From positions 1 to 64,000 of the IMG/VR virus record IMGVR_UViG_3300030430_004473: a stretch of DNA of 64,000 nt, one strand, 5' to 3'. Positions 25,981 through 36,400 of the stretch are shown here, piece after piece (position 1 is the stretch's first letter; each line of letters opens with the position of its first letter). This DNA comes from a virus. The position numbers and the translations under genes were made by a program. The notes under the pieces were generated by a model. It had not been told where the DNA came from and did not search any database. It worked only from the letters and a program-made list of their open reading frames with translations.

Positions 25981-26390
25981 AGTCTGATCCGTTAGAATTG
26001 TTACAATTGATTCGATTGAAGTTATTAAGTACTTCAGCAGTGACCGATTTGGTAGGTGAGCGTATTCATACAAGTCATTATATGGACTTTGATAATGAAA
26101 CCAGACCGTTGCCAGCGGTGATTATCGAGTTACAAGGTGGTGACATGAATTATAGTCAGAAACTTCAATCTACAACATTGTATATATATACTTATTCAAA
26201 CCAAAACTCAGCTCAAGCTACCGAGTTGTATCATCAAGTTACTCTAGCTCTACATGCTCAAGAATTGAATCATGCCGAATTAACATTGAAGGGAATGATA
26301 GAAGAAACTACCAGACCGATAAGTGGCTATAATGACAAAGTAAGATCTTGGTTTCTGAGAGGAAGTTTTTTAGCTTTGACAGTAGGATAG
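25977..26390 (+). CDS. tail terminator protein
   Basis: A 137-residue protein of the expected size and order (neck, terminator, major tail protein). LLQLIRLKLLSTSAVTDLVGERI, PAVIIELQGGD and TTLYIYTYS match the DUF3168/gpU-like plan. Tail terminators cap the tail tube and join it to the head. Confidence 0.75.
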   Translation: MKSDPLELLQLIRLKLLSTSAVTDLVGERIHTSHYMDFDNETRPLPAVIIELQGGDMNYSQKLQSTTLYIYTYSNQNSAQATELYHQVTLALHAQELNHAELTLKGMIEETTRPISGYNDKVRSWFLRGSFLALTVG

Positions 26391-26399
26391 GAGATAAAC

Positions 26400-26654
26400 A
26401 TGCCGGAGAAAGAGAAAGATTTTGAAGATAACCTAGAACATTGGCATTGTGAAAAGTGCAAAATACGAATAGGCGTTGTGGATAAAGAAGAACAACAAAT
26501 CAGAGTACGATATAAAGATCTAGTAGTTCTATACGATTGGAAAGGAATAAGTAAGAATGATGATGAGCTGAAAATTATCTGTAGACGTTGTGCTTGGATG
26601 AATACAAAAAAGCGAATCGATCTGAATATTGATACACAAAAACAAAAAAGGTGA
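26400..26654 (+). CDS. small zinc-ribbon protein, 84 aa
   Basis: CEKC near the N-terminus and CRRC near the C-terminus make a plausible zinc ribbon. The rest is charged. AGGAGATAAAC ribosome site. It could bind RNA or DNA, as Com-type proteins do, but no family link is clear. It ends just before the major tail promoter. Confidence 0.6.
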   Translation: MPEKEKDFEDNLEHWHCEKCKIRIGVVDKEEQQIRVRYKDLVVLYDWKGISKNDDELKIICRRCAWMNTKKRIDLNIDTQKQKR

Positions 26655-26660
26655 TATACT
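26652..26660 (+). promoter_or_regulatory. promoter of the major tail protein gene
   Basis: TGATATACT (hexamer 26655-26660), then AAGGAG and ATG at 26685. Confidence 0.6.
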
Positions 26661-26684
26661 ATAGACAATCATTAAGGAGAAATT

Positions 26685-27278
26685 ATGGCATTAAATCAAC
26701 CGAATGGAAATACAAATAATATATCGTTTGGGCCTGGTGTAGTTAAGATTGGGCCGTGGCAGGATACGAATCCGAACCCACCTACCAGCTTTTCTGGTGA
26801 TATCACCCCAGCGACGGATGTAGGTTTTATCGGAGAAGATGGGATCACAATAGAATTAACTTCTGAAAAACGAAATATCGTTCAAGGTAATCCACAAATT
26901 GTTACTTATAGCTTTGCTACGTCTCAATCAGTTATGATCAATTTTACTTCTATTGAGTACGATTTTGAAAACTTCGTCTTTGCTTTGGGAGCTGGTGCTA
27001 CTTCTAACCCTGCAGGACAATCTCTATTTGCTTTTGGTGGTAATCCTTTGAATACAGAATGTGCAATATTCATAGAGCATAAAATGGCAAGTAGTGGAAA
27101 CACACTAAATATCTATGCTTGGAAATGTCAAAGTGAATCCGGCTTTAGTATTCCTCTAACAGCTACAGAAGAACATTCGTTCGAATTCTCTTTTCAAGTA
27201 TTAAACTCGGTTTATGACTGGCAAGGTCAAGTTTTGCCAGCTGAAGAAGGTTTGATAAGATTGCAACGAGTATATTAA
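26685..27278 (+). CDS. major tail protein
   Basis: A 197-residue tube protein: beta-rich, with DGITIELTSEKRNIVQGNPQ (early), GEDG and AWKCQSESGFSIPLTATEEHSFEFSFQ compressed regions typical of tail tube folds. It has its own promoter, strong ribosome site and downstream terminator, as for an abundant virion protein, and precedes the chaperone pair. Confidence 0.8.
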   Translation: MALNQPNGNTNNISFGPGVVKIGPWQDTNPNPPTSFSGDITPATDVGFIGEDGITIELTSEKRNIVQGNPQIVTYSFATSQSVMINFTSIEYDFENFVFALGAGATSNPAGQSLFAFGGNPLNTECAIFIEHKMASSGNTLNIYAWKCQSESGFSIPLTATEEHSFEFSFQVLNSVYDWQGQVLPAEEGLIRLQRVY

Positions 27279-27324
27279 TTTAAACTGTTTGTATAGTTCA
27301 TAAATAATTTCCTTTATTTGGTTC

Positions 27325-27365
27325 GGGTGGGTTTTGTAGGTTAGGCTCACCCTTTTCTTTTTTTT
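27325..27365 (+). terminator. intrinsic terminator after the major tail gene
   Basis: GGGTGGG (27325-27331), 14-base loop, CTCACCC (27346-27352) with one G-T wobble, then a T-run. Confidence 0.7.
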
Positions 27366-27366
27366 G

Positions 27367-27375
27367 TGTTATAGT
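27367..27375 (+). promoter_or_regulatory. restart promoter for the chaperone genes
   Basis: TGTTATAGT (hexamer 27370-27375) directly after the terminator T-run; GGAGG and ATG follow. Confidence 0.6.
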
Positions 27376-27402
27376 ATTCTGTATTACAAAGGAGGCAGAA
27401 TA

Positions 27403-27879
27403 ATGTCAGAAAAAACAGATACACAAACAAAAGCAGAAGAAGCTACAGAAACTATCAAAGGTTTATTTGCAAACCTCGTTCCGGTAGATAGAACAACAGT
27501 GACAGATATTTTTGGTGAAGAACATCACTTGTCATGTACTATATCAGCTCGAACACAGATCAAACTATTACGATTGATAGAAGAAGTGAAAGACGTTGAA
27601 TTTAACATTGATTTCTCAACAGATGAAGTCAATATTATAGATATGCTTTTATCACTAGCAAACAATGAAAAGTTTTTAGCAGTACTAGGAAAGTGCTTTG
27701 ATCTGGCCTATCCCAAAGTAGTTGCAGAAGTCAAATTTGAAGCTGACCAAAACGGAATTGACGCTGATGATGCTCTAGATCTATTTCCAATTGAAGATGT
27801 AATCGGAGCAATCGCCCCTTTATTTATTCGCCTAGCAAAAAAGACAATGGGAGCGTTGCAAACCGTAACGGAAAGCTAG
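27403..27879 (+). CDS. tail assembly chaperone (gpG-like)
   Basis: 158 residues; binds the tape measure during tail assembly. The ATG at 27403 has GGAGG at 27391-27395. Acidic, helical, between major tail protein and tape measure, as expected for gpG. Its 3' end holds a slippery A-AAA-AAG, and the next ORF continues in the -1 frame. Confidence 0.85.
   Translation: MSEKTDTQTKAEEATETIKGLFANLVPVDRTTVTDIFGEEHHLSCTISARTQIKLLRLIEEVKDVEFNIDFSTDEVNIIDMLLSLANNEKFLAVLGKCFDLAYPKVVAEVKFEADQNGIDADDALDLFPIEDVIGAIAPLFIRLAKKTMGALQTVTES
27837..27843 (+). promoter_or_regulatory. -1 ribosomal frameshift site A-AAA-AAG
   Basis: The heptamer is aligned with the zero frame as GCA AAA AAG. Slipping back one base reads on through GAC AAT GGG to a stop at 28221-28223. 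The same heptamer drives dnaX frameshifting in E. coli. Confidence 0.8.
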
Positions 27880-28223
27880 GCGTACCGCCCAAAAAGAAAA
27901 CAGAAAAAGAACAAGTCGAAGAGCTTGAAGAAGTTATCGGTACTTTAATAGAATCTGGATATGATCTAGAAAGAGTACTGGACTTTTCTTTTGAACAAAT
28001 ATCGTTTATTGCTCGGTGTATCGTTCGACACAAAGCAAAAATGCTTAATATGGTTTTCGAGCCGATAGCTGCCGGTTTCAGTAAGAAAGGAAAAAAACAA
28101 AGACGTGCTGAAAGTATCGAAACGCAAAAGAAATTACGTCAATCTGGAGCTTCTCCGGAAGTTCGAGATCAAATGCTTGTTGACAAACTAGCTGGTCTCG
28201 GAATATCAGTTAAAGATCAATGA
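27843..28223 (+). CDS. frameshift extension of the tail assembly chaperone (gpT part of gpGT)
   Basis: The -1 frame is open from the slip site to 28223 (126 codons) and encodes a charged helical domain (EQVEELEEVIGTLIESGYD, then AAGFSKKGKKQRR). Fused to the first 147 residues it gives a 273-residue G-GT-type protein. It has no independent start with a ribosome site, which supports frameshifting. Placement before the tape measure is canonical. Confidence 0.82.
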   Translation, partial: DNGSVANRNGKLGVPPKKKTEKEQVEELEEVIGTLIESGYDLERVLDFSFEQISFIARCIVRHKAKMLNMVFEPIAAGFSKKGKKQRRAESIETQKKLRQSGASPEVRDQMLVDKLAGLGISVKDQ

Positions 28224-28227
28224 ATGA

Positions 28228-28236
28228 TGATATAAT
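28228..28236 (+). promoter_or_regulatory. promoter of the tape measure gene
   Basis: TGATATAAT (hexamer 28231-28236) five bases after the gpGT stop; leader with TTAGGAG. Confidence 0.6.
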
Positions 28237-28257
28237 GATATTCATTAGGAGATAAAC

Positions 28258-31200
28258 ATGGCTTCATTGTATTCAATCGCAGCTAGCATGAACATAGATG
28301 TAAAGCAGTTTAAGAGTCAGTTAGGATCGGCTCAAAAAAGCTTAAATATGTTTCAAAACAGTTTAGGTGCAGTAAACAAAGCTATGGGTGCTATTGCGAT
28401 TGGTGGATTAGCAGCTATAACCGCTGGACTAGGTAAGTTAGCAAAACAGACAGTACAGACAGGCATGGCCTTTGAAAAGTCTATGGCTCAATTAGCTGCA
28501 GTAAAAGGTTTCACAGACGGATCGGCAGAAGCTGAAAGAGGAATAAAGAAACTAGAAAAGACCGCTAGAGAGTTAGGAAAGAGCACGGCATATTCGGCTA
28601 CGCAAGCTTCAGACGCTATGATTGAGTTAGGTCGTGCCGGTTTAACAGCTGCAGAAATCTCTGGTGCGATAGCTCCAAGTTTATTTCTAGCCGGTTCGAG
28701 TGCTAGTGATCTAACAAGTGCAACGTCTTTAATGGCAGCTACAATGAAACAGTTCTCATTAGATACGTCAGACGCTTCAAGAGTTGCAGATGTGTTTACG
28801 ATAGCCCAACAGGAAACCATGCTATCTATGGAATCGTTGACAAATGCTATGAAGTTCGCTGGTACCGTTGGATCGGCTATGAGTATGTCACTAGAAGAAA
28901 CAACAGCTGCAGTGGGTATGTTTCGAGATCTAGGGGTGCAAGGTGCTACGGCTGGTACACAGTTTAGACAGATGATGATATCTCTAGCGAATCCAACAAA
29001 AAAGGCTCAAGATACACTGGAAAAGTTTGGTCTAACTGTAGATGATGTGAATCCACAAGTTAAAGGTTTCAGAGGAATCTTAGAAACATTAGCAAAATCC
29101 AATATGGATCTAGCAGATATAACGAATCTAGTAAGCAAAAGAGCTTCAGCTTCGGTCACAAAGTTGGTTTCTCAGTTCAAAGCAGCTCAGAATAGTGTTG
29201 AAGGAACCACGTTCAAATATGATGATTTGTTACAGAAATTTGAAGAAGGCGGTGGTAGAGCAGAAACGACATACAATGCTATGATTGATAATGTAGCTGG
29301 TCGTTTTGATATATTGAAGTCAGCATTTGAAGAATTTCAATTAACAATATATGACACGTTTTCAGAACCTTTGAAAGAAGTTATTGGCGGTGATGATACA
29401 AGCGGTTTAATCGGTTTGGTGAATACGTTTACAGAAACCTTTCAAGCTAGTGGTGCAGTGTTCCAACAAATGTTTTCAGAAATGTTTGGAGAAACACTAC
29501 AGAACATCAATCAGAATCAGACAGAAATAGCTGCTGGTTTTATTTCGATCATATCATCAGCTGTTAAATTAGGTCAAACAGTTGTGAGTTTGGTGCCTCA
29601 CTTCGTGACGTTGTTCAAAGTAGCAGTAGCGTGGATAGTCACCGCCAAAATATTTGCATTTGCTAAAGCGTTAGTTGTTATGGTTACTGGTATTAAGGCC
29701 GGTATAGTTGCATTTGGTGGCCTCAGGGCAGCTACTATGGCGTTTATAGCTGCGAGTGGGGGTATCCTACCTTTGATAGCTGCGTTTGCTACATTAGTAA
29801 CGATTATAACAAGTTTCGCAGTAGCAAGTAGTAAAGCAGCAAAAGAACAGGCAAACGTAACAGAATCTATAAATTCTTCTCGAGACGCCATAGCTAGATT
29901 CAACAAAGAAAGAGTATCCGGAGAAAGAGGAGCCGGTCAAGGTGTTGGAACAGGTATAGAAAGAACAAAAAATCTCAATGCAATCGAGCAACAAATACAT
30001 TTAGAAGGTCAATTAACTGATGAATTGAAAAGAGGTTTTAATACTCTTGATAATATGACCGAAGCTCAAGAAAATAAAGCGATAGCAGACGGCAAAATGT
30101 TTTCTATTCTGGTTGGTGGTAAGCAAATATTAGTCGATCATGCTCAAGCTCTTCGTTTGGAAAATACAGCATTGAACGAAAATGGTGCTATTTCTGATCA
30201 GTTGGTTCAGAAACAAGAGGCTATCAACAAAGCTAGAGAAGAAGCAACCGCTCAATATAAAGCAGATCGCCAAGCGATAGAAGATGTCAAAGAAGCTATC
30301 AGAGTATATAACGAGGAAAATGATAGTGGAAGAACCTTGTCGCAAGCTGTAGCAAGAGCATCAGGTAACTTTTCACAAGAGCTACAAAAAGTTGCTTACA
30401 ACGGTAATAATGCCGAAGAAGTTCTACAACAAATGATCAACAAGTTAGGAGCAGCTGAACAAGGATTTGTCAGAGCAGATCAAGCAGCTGATAACTTTAA
30501 TGAACAATTGGCCCAGGCCGAAGAACAACGAAGAAAACAAGAGGCTGAGGCCGAACAAAAAGCAGCTGAAGAAAAGAAGAAAAAAAGAGCTGATGATTTC
30601 AAAAAACGTCAAAAAGAAATGAAGAAAGCAATTGAAGCTCGAATAAAACTAGAACAGAAATTGCAAGATCAAATAGATGTTATTCGAGCAAAAGATTCAG
30701 ATAAAGCGAGCGTACTACTACAACAACGATTCAACGAAGTTCGTAAAGTATATAATGAAGAGCTGAAGTTTATCGGTTCGAATTTAGCAAAACGTAGACA
30801 GTTAGAATTAGATTATTTACAGACGATAACACTACTCACAGAAGAAGCTAACGCCAAACGATTACAAGGTTTGATTGATACAGCTGAACAAGTCGAACAA
30901 CAGAATGAATTTTATGGAAAAAATGAAATTCAAAGAATCCGAGAACAAACAAAAGCAAGGATCGATCAATTAAAAGAAGAACGTGATGAAATCATAAAGA
31001 ATAATGAAACTCTAGCGAATGAGAGAGTAGGACAAATCATAACGGATATGGACTCCGGTGCTCTTAGTGGTGAAGAAGCTGATGTTGCTATGGCAGAAAC
31101 AGATAGTCAGTTAGCAGCCGGAAACCTAGAAGCTGAAAAAGCATTTATTCAAGCTCGAAATGCAGTGCAGTTACAGGGCGGTAGAGAGTTAGCAGAAGCT

Positions 31201-33441
31201 TTAGAAGCTATAGATAACGAAATAGCTCAGAGTAGATTAGACGTAGCAAAACAAAGCGTTTTACAAGAGTTAGAGGCCAATCAACAAGTTGCGGTACAGA
31301 GATTAAAAGAAGCTGGTGCTACGAACGCTCAGTTGGAAAAGTTAGAAGCTATACATAGACAACAAAGATTAAATGCAGAAGAAGAATTAATAAGCCAGTT
31401 TGTGAAACCGTATGGAGAATACACTGATCAGATTGACAAATTAAATAAGAAATCGAACAGTGCTTTTTTGAAAGGAGCTAGAGAAAGAGCAACGAGAGAA
31501 GTAGAATTCTTAGAAGAAAAAATAAAACTTGAAGAAGAATTAGCTAGAGTGAGAGCCGAAACAGCTGGTCTATCAGAAGAAGATCAAGCTTCAGCAGTTG
31601 GTAGAGTTCAATCAGAAATCGATCAATTAACAGAGTCATTTGAAAAGTCTACGTCATTTCTAGGTAAGTTTAAAGAAGGTCTAGCAACAATAGGAATCAA
31701 GTCTATTCAAGCATTAGGCAAAGCGTTCCAGAAGTTCGGAAGTTTAGCTGCTGGTGCTTTGCAAGGTGTAATATCACTGGGTAACAATCTATTATCTACG
31801 TTTACTGGTGGGACCGAAATCAATCCGTTTCAAATGATCACTGGTGCAGCTGGAGATCAAGTAGCTCAACAGGAAGAACAACAAGGCCAATTGGATGAAG
31901 CTTTAGCAAGTGGTCAAATAACACAGGAACAGTTTGACGAACGATCTCAACAGTTAGTAGATCCAGCTGAAATAGCCAAAGAGTTTGTAGGTAATATCGT
32001 ATCAGAAGCTAAGAATATGGCTATGGCTATTGCTACACAAGCTCCGTTGATTATAGCCGAGTTAGCCGTTGCTATTCCGGAATTGGTTGATCTGTTAGTC
32101 GAGAATATTCCTAAAGTCATAATAGCTTTGGGTGAAGGTTTGCCTACTGTAGTTCTGGCATTGATAGACGGAATCATAGAATTACTTCCGGTACTCGCAG
32201 ACGCTTTATTGAATAATGCGTTGCCAAATATCATAGACGGAATAGTGGTTTTACTTACTGAAAAACTACCAGAGTTAGCTGATACACTTCTTCCGATTGT
32301 TACAGATCTAGTAGAGTTTATTGTTACTGAAGCTCCGAAGATTGTAGATGCGTTAATTGAAGCTCTACCTGATGTTGTAGACTTTTTGGTTCAAGGTGTA
32401 ACTGAAATATTGACTGGTATTCCTAAATTATTAAAGACATTACTCGGTGCTATTCCTACAATCATCACCGAATTATTAGGTGGTGTATCTGAATTGGTTA
32501 TGGCAGTTTTTGACGCAGTTCCGTTGATTATAGAAGAAGTGATCAAAGCTCTACCTGATATCATCAGTTCTTTAATTCGTGGTATTTTAGACGTTATTGT
32601 AGCGATAGCCCAAGCACTTCCAGGCCTCATCAACGAGATTATTAATTTATTGCCTCTTTTGTTAGAAGGTATTTTGACATTAATTCCGGAAATTATAATT
32701 GCTCTGGTTGAAGCTTTGCCTCTTATTATTGAAGGTTTGATCAAAGGTTTGCCGGACTTGATAACTACTTTAATTACATTAGTTCCTCAAGTTGTATTTG
32801 CTATTATTAAAGCATTACCGCAAATAGCTGTTGTTTTGATACAGACTATTTTCACTCTTGCATTGGTCGAAATACCTAAATTGGTCGTCTTATTAGTTGA
32901 AGAAGTGTTGAAAGGTATAGGACAAGGAATAAAACAGTTATTTGTAGAAATAGGAGATTTCTTTTCTGGATTTGGCGATAGTATTACAGAAGCTTTAGAT
33001 AGTCTAAAGGTCTTTTTCAAAGATGTAATCAAAGAAATCGTATCGTTAGGAGCTAAAGAAACAGAAACGTTTGGAGATACGCCTGGCCCTATTGTAGCCG
33101 GTTCTAGTGGTTTTACGGCTAGTTTCGCACCGAATGACTATATAATAGCAGCTCAACGCCCAATGGACTTGATGAAACAAGCTATGCAAGCATTAGGTTC
33201 ATCAATTCCGAAGTCAGTAACAAATTCAGTAGCTCAAGCGTTTCCTCCTCAATCATCAAATGAATCTAGTAGAGGTTCAACAACAAACGTGAATATTATA
33301 GCTGAAGGTAGATTGTTAGATGAAATACAAATAACGGCTTTGGATAGAGGCCATGCTCCAAAACTAGAAAGAAAGTTGAAGAAAAATCGAGGTACGAAAG
33401 TAGGTTTTGACAGAGGGCGATTTAATCTTTTTGGAAAATAA
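28258..33441 (+). CDS. tail tape measure protein
   Basis: A 1727-residue protein. The N-terminal TP901-type region (FEKSMAQLAAVKG, ATMKQFSLDTSDASRVADVF compressed) is followed by hydrophobic segments around 480-520, a long charged coiled coil (about 740-1130) and, at about residues 1260-1560, tandem amphipathic repeats built on short words such as LPDIISSLI and LPLLLEGIL. Tape measures set tail length; at about 0.15 nm per residue this predicts a tail near 260 nm. The C-terminal region likely meets the host membrane. Confidence 0.95.
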   Translation: MASLYSIAASMNIDVKQFKSQLGSAQKSLNMFQNSLGAVNKAMGAIAIGGLAAITAGLGKLAKQTVQTGMAFEKSMAQLAAVKGFTDGSAEAERGIKKLEKTARELGKSTAYSATQASDAMIELGRAGLTAAEISGAIAPSLFLAGSSASDLTSATSLMAATMKQFSLDTSDASRVADVFTIAQQETMLSMESLTNAMKFAGTVGSAMSMSLEETTAAVGMFRDLGVQGATAGTQFRQMMISLANPTKKAQDTLEKFGLTVDDVNPQVKGFRGILETLAKSNMDLADITNLVSKRASASVTKLVSQFKAAQNSVEGTTFKYDDLLQKFEEGGGRAETTYNAMIDNVAGRFDILKSAFEEFQLTIYDTFSEPLKEVIGGDDTSGLIGLVNTFTETFQASGAVFQQMFSEMFGETLQNINQNQTEIAAGFISIISSAVKLGQTVVSLVPHFVTLFKVAVAWIVTAKIFAFAKALVVMVTGIKAGIVAFGGLRAATMAFIAASGGILPLIAAFATLVTIITSFAVASSKAAKEQANVTESINSSRDAIARFNKERVSGERGAGQGVGTGIERTKNLNAIEQQIHLEGQLTDELKRGFNTLDNMTEAQENKAIADGKMFSILVGGKQILVDHAQALRLENTALNENGAISDQLVQKQEAINKAREEATAQYKADRQAIEDVKEAIRVYNEENDSGRTLSQAVARASGNFSQELQKVAYNGNNAEEVLQQMINKLGAAEQGFVRADQAADNFNEQLAQAEEQRRKQEAEAEQKAAEEKKKKRADDFKKRQKEMKKAIEARIKLEQKLQDQIDVIRAKDSDKASVLLQQRFNEVRKVYNEELKFIGSNLAKRRQLELDYLQTITLLTEEANAKRLQGLIDTAEQVEQQNEFYGKNEIQRIREQTKARIDQLKEERDEIIKNNETLANERVGQIITDMDSGALSGEEADVAMAETDSQLAAGNLEAEKAFIQARNAVQLQGGRELAEALEAIDNEIAQSRLDVAKQSVLQELEANQQVAVQRLKEAGATNAQLEKLEAIHRQQRLNAEEELISQFVKPYGEYTDQIDKLNKKSNSAFLKGARERATREVEFLEEKIKLEEELARVRAETAGLSEEDQASAVGRVQSEIDQLTESFEKSTSFLGKFKEGLATIGIKSIQALGKAFQKFGSLAAGALQGVISLGNNLLSTFTGGTEINPFQMITGAAGDQVAQQEEQQGQLDEALASGQITQEQFDERSQQLVDPAEIAKEFVGNIVSEAKNMAMAIATQAPLIIAELAVAIPELVDLLVENIPKVIIALGEGLPTVVLALIDGIIELLPVLADALLNNALPNIIDGIVVLLTEKLPELADTLLPIVTDLVEFIVTEAPKIVDALIEALPDVVDFLVQGVTEILTGIPKLLKTLLGAIPTIITELLGGVSELVMAVFDAVPLIIEEVIKALPDIISSLIRGILDVIVAIAQALPGLINEIINLLPLLLEGILTLIPEIIIALVEALPLIIEGLIKGLPDLITTLITLVPQVVFAIIKALPQIAVVLIQTIFTLALVEIPKLVVLLVEEVLKGIGQGIKQLFVEIGDFFSGFGDSITEALDSLKVFFKDVIKEIVSLGAKETETFGDTPGPIVAGSSGFTASFAPNDYIIAAQRPMDLMKQAMQALGSSIPKSVTNSVAQAFPPQSSNESSRGSTTNVNIIAEGRLLDEIQITALDRGHAPKLERKLKKNRGTKVGFDRGRFNLFGK

Positions 33442-33473
33442 TAAGTTATCATATAGAAAAAAAGGACACAAAC

Positions 33474-36400
33474 ATGCCTACACAACCTAGCAGTTTTTTT
33501 ATTGTACCGAGCTTACAAGACGCAGTATTTGACAACGATCAAACAAATTCGCAAGGTGGTATCAGTTTTGGGGTAGGAATAGGAAGCTCAACAAATGTAG
33601 GTTCATTGAGCGTACTCGGAACAGGAACGCCATCAACAAATTCACCGGCAGATCTGACATTAAGAGTACAGGATAGTGGATCACTGAATGAAACAACGTT
33701 TTTATACAAGCAATCCAATGAAGCTGATTCTCTCTACAAAGGTGAACACGATAGACGTTATAGTCATCTACACAGTACGCCTTTTCCATATCAATCGTTA
33801 GACGATCCTAACTATTACGGATATGGAATGTGTTTGGGTTATGTAGGAATAAATGACACTGAGTTTGTTGTAATAGTCGATCAATATAATATTCATCAAG
33901 TGGTCATATCTTATAGACAAATAGCTACTTCAGATCTGTATACTTTTGACGGTGGTTGGAATAAAACAACATTGAATCTTCGTAGTCTTTTCAATCGTGG
34001 TATTGATTCGTCTGGTGCAGCTGCAACCGCAGTAGTACAAATGGCCTCATGTACTCTACAGACTGGAAAAGCATTGATATTTGTTAGATACAACAATGAT
34101 ATTGATGTTTATACAACGTCAAACGGAATAACGTGGCAATTGATAGCAGAACAGATTTTAGGTCGTTTTTTAGATATAGAACAACGGAATAGAATCACGT
34201 TGAAGAATCTTCAAGCAGCTGCTTCGAGTAACTTTGTAAAGATAGCATTGACAATATTTCAGAACGCAAATGATCATGTTGGAATTCTAACTTCATCAGA
34301 TAACGGTTTGACATGGACTTTAACAGATAAAGAGCTTACTGTAGCAGGTCAAAGCTCGCAATCCGGTTTTGATAGATATTCTTTTTCATTGTGTTCGTTA
34401 GGAAACTCGGGCGGTTTTTTACTAGCAAATGCAAACAATGTATTAAATATAATTGAAGTCTTTCATTGTAATGGAGCTAACAGCTTTTCGAAGAAGTCAA
34501 ATTTATCGGTTACATATCCGGTATACCAAACATTTGCACCGTTAGTAGCACTATGTGAAGGGGTTGATAGTGTCATATTATTTTTGGATGGGGTGTATCA
34601 ACCTACATGGTTATTAGAACCTGTTTCTTCGCCAAATAAAGAATTGTTGGATATTTTTCCAAATGCCGGCAATACCGGTGTAGGAAATGATAAAGAAACG
34701 TTTGGACTAGAACAGAATATTTTTGAAATGAAGTTGAATCAGAATATAGATACAGCTACGTTTCGAGACTTAGGACAATATCCGTTTGAACATGAAACTA
34801 CAACAGTAACAGAACAAGTAGTAGAGCCTGTAGCATTTTCTATTCTTACAGGTCAACCAATAACAGAAACAGTAACAACAGAAAAACCGTTTAGATACCC
34901 ATCTCAAACAACCGGCTTTCAAGGGGTTCGTAATTTCAAATGGCAACGATTAAGAATGATCAAAATAGGGGCCGGTATTGCTCTTTGCACTCGATTAAGA
35001 ATAGCTAACCTTACTGGTAATGCTGGAGAAGTAGGTGGTCTATTATATTTGAGATATGGAGGTTTTGATACTCGGCCTACAAATGACGTTTATGATTCTG
35101 TAAGACAAGGAGAAAAAGGACATCCGATCAACAATCATCAACAGACATATATTTTATTTTTGATAGAATGGTATTCATGGTGTGGATCTCCAGCTGGTGT
35201 CATAGATACAAGTGAAAATTCAAAATGGGCGTTATATCGAAATGTAGCAACAATGAAAAGTTTTGTAGATCGATTATTGATTATGAATAATGGAACAGTA
35301 GATCAACAATTATGGTTTGAATATAGACCAACGAGATCCTATTCTTCTACTACTCCGTTACTAGATTCTTATGTAACCCCTGAAAGAAATTGGTTTTTTG
35401 CAACAAATAATTTAGCTTTCGATCCGGTTGAAGATGGTACGCCCGCAGACAAACGATATAAATGGTCTAGTGGTTGTGTACTAGAATGGTGCGTAAATGT
35501 TAGCAGTACTTTAACAGAACCTTCGGGGCCTTTTCCAAATAGAGAGGGTCAATGTGCTATCTATATTGAAGGATATAGATTTAGTTTAAGCGCTCCCACA
35601 GCTGGAAGTTCTAGTGTATCAGCTGCGTTAGAAATCAGAATGTTCAAAGATTCTGTTTTTATATTTGATCATGGTAGCAATTCAATAGTAGAAACATTGA
35701 ATATAACAACAACAGGAAGAAATTTATCTGATAGCTATTTTGAATTTAAGTTAGCAATCATGCCAGTATCTCCAACGTCAAATTCAGCTCAATACATACT
35801 TCAATGCAGACCGTTAGGAAGTTCATCATACGTTACTTCAGCTAAGAGGACAGTAACAACAACGAGCACGCCAATAACAGCTAGTGATCCAGATGAAAAT
35901 TATTATCAACAAAGAATCAAGTTTGGAATGTTGAGCGTTACAAACGCAAACATCACTGACGGAACAAGTCAAAACTGGAAATATGTTCGTTTACATCCAT
36001 GTAATGACTTTGATCTTTTTGCAATAAATGGAACAATTTCATATCGATCAGTACCGAATATATTGAGAGGTTTTAACATAACGAATAACTTGATTTATTT
36101 ACAAGATGGGCAGAGTGTTTTGTGGTCCGGTTCGAGTGGTGCTGAAGCTGATACATTTGAGCTGAAACCGGAATATGCAAATTCATGTAGCAACATATTG
36201 CATTTTGATAATCCGAGACAACAATGGAGATCAGCTGGTTTAACAGACAACATTCAAACAGTGTTCTCCAGGCCGACAAAGAACGGAAAAATACAGAAAG
36301 ATTTTATAAGTGGTTTTTCTATAATAGGAACAAACGCAACATCAGTTCAATTAGCGAGTCAAGTCAATAGCTCTTCAAGCTTTACCACACAAGCTACAAT

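Noticed and set aside
28041-28223. Independent 60-aa gene starting at 28041
   Set aside because: No ribosome site; the frame is continuous with the -1 frameshift from the chaperone gene.
31947-33032. Several antisense frames in the tape measure C-terminus
   Set aside because: They arise from the hydrophobic repeats of the sense frame and lack any initiation signal.
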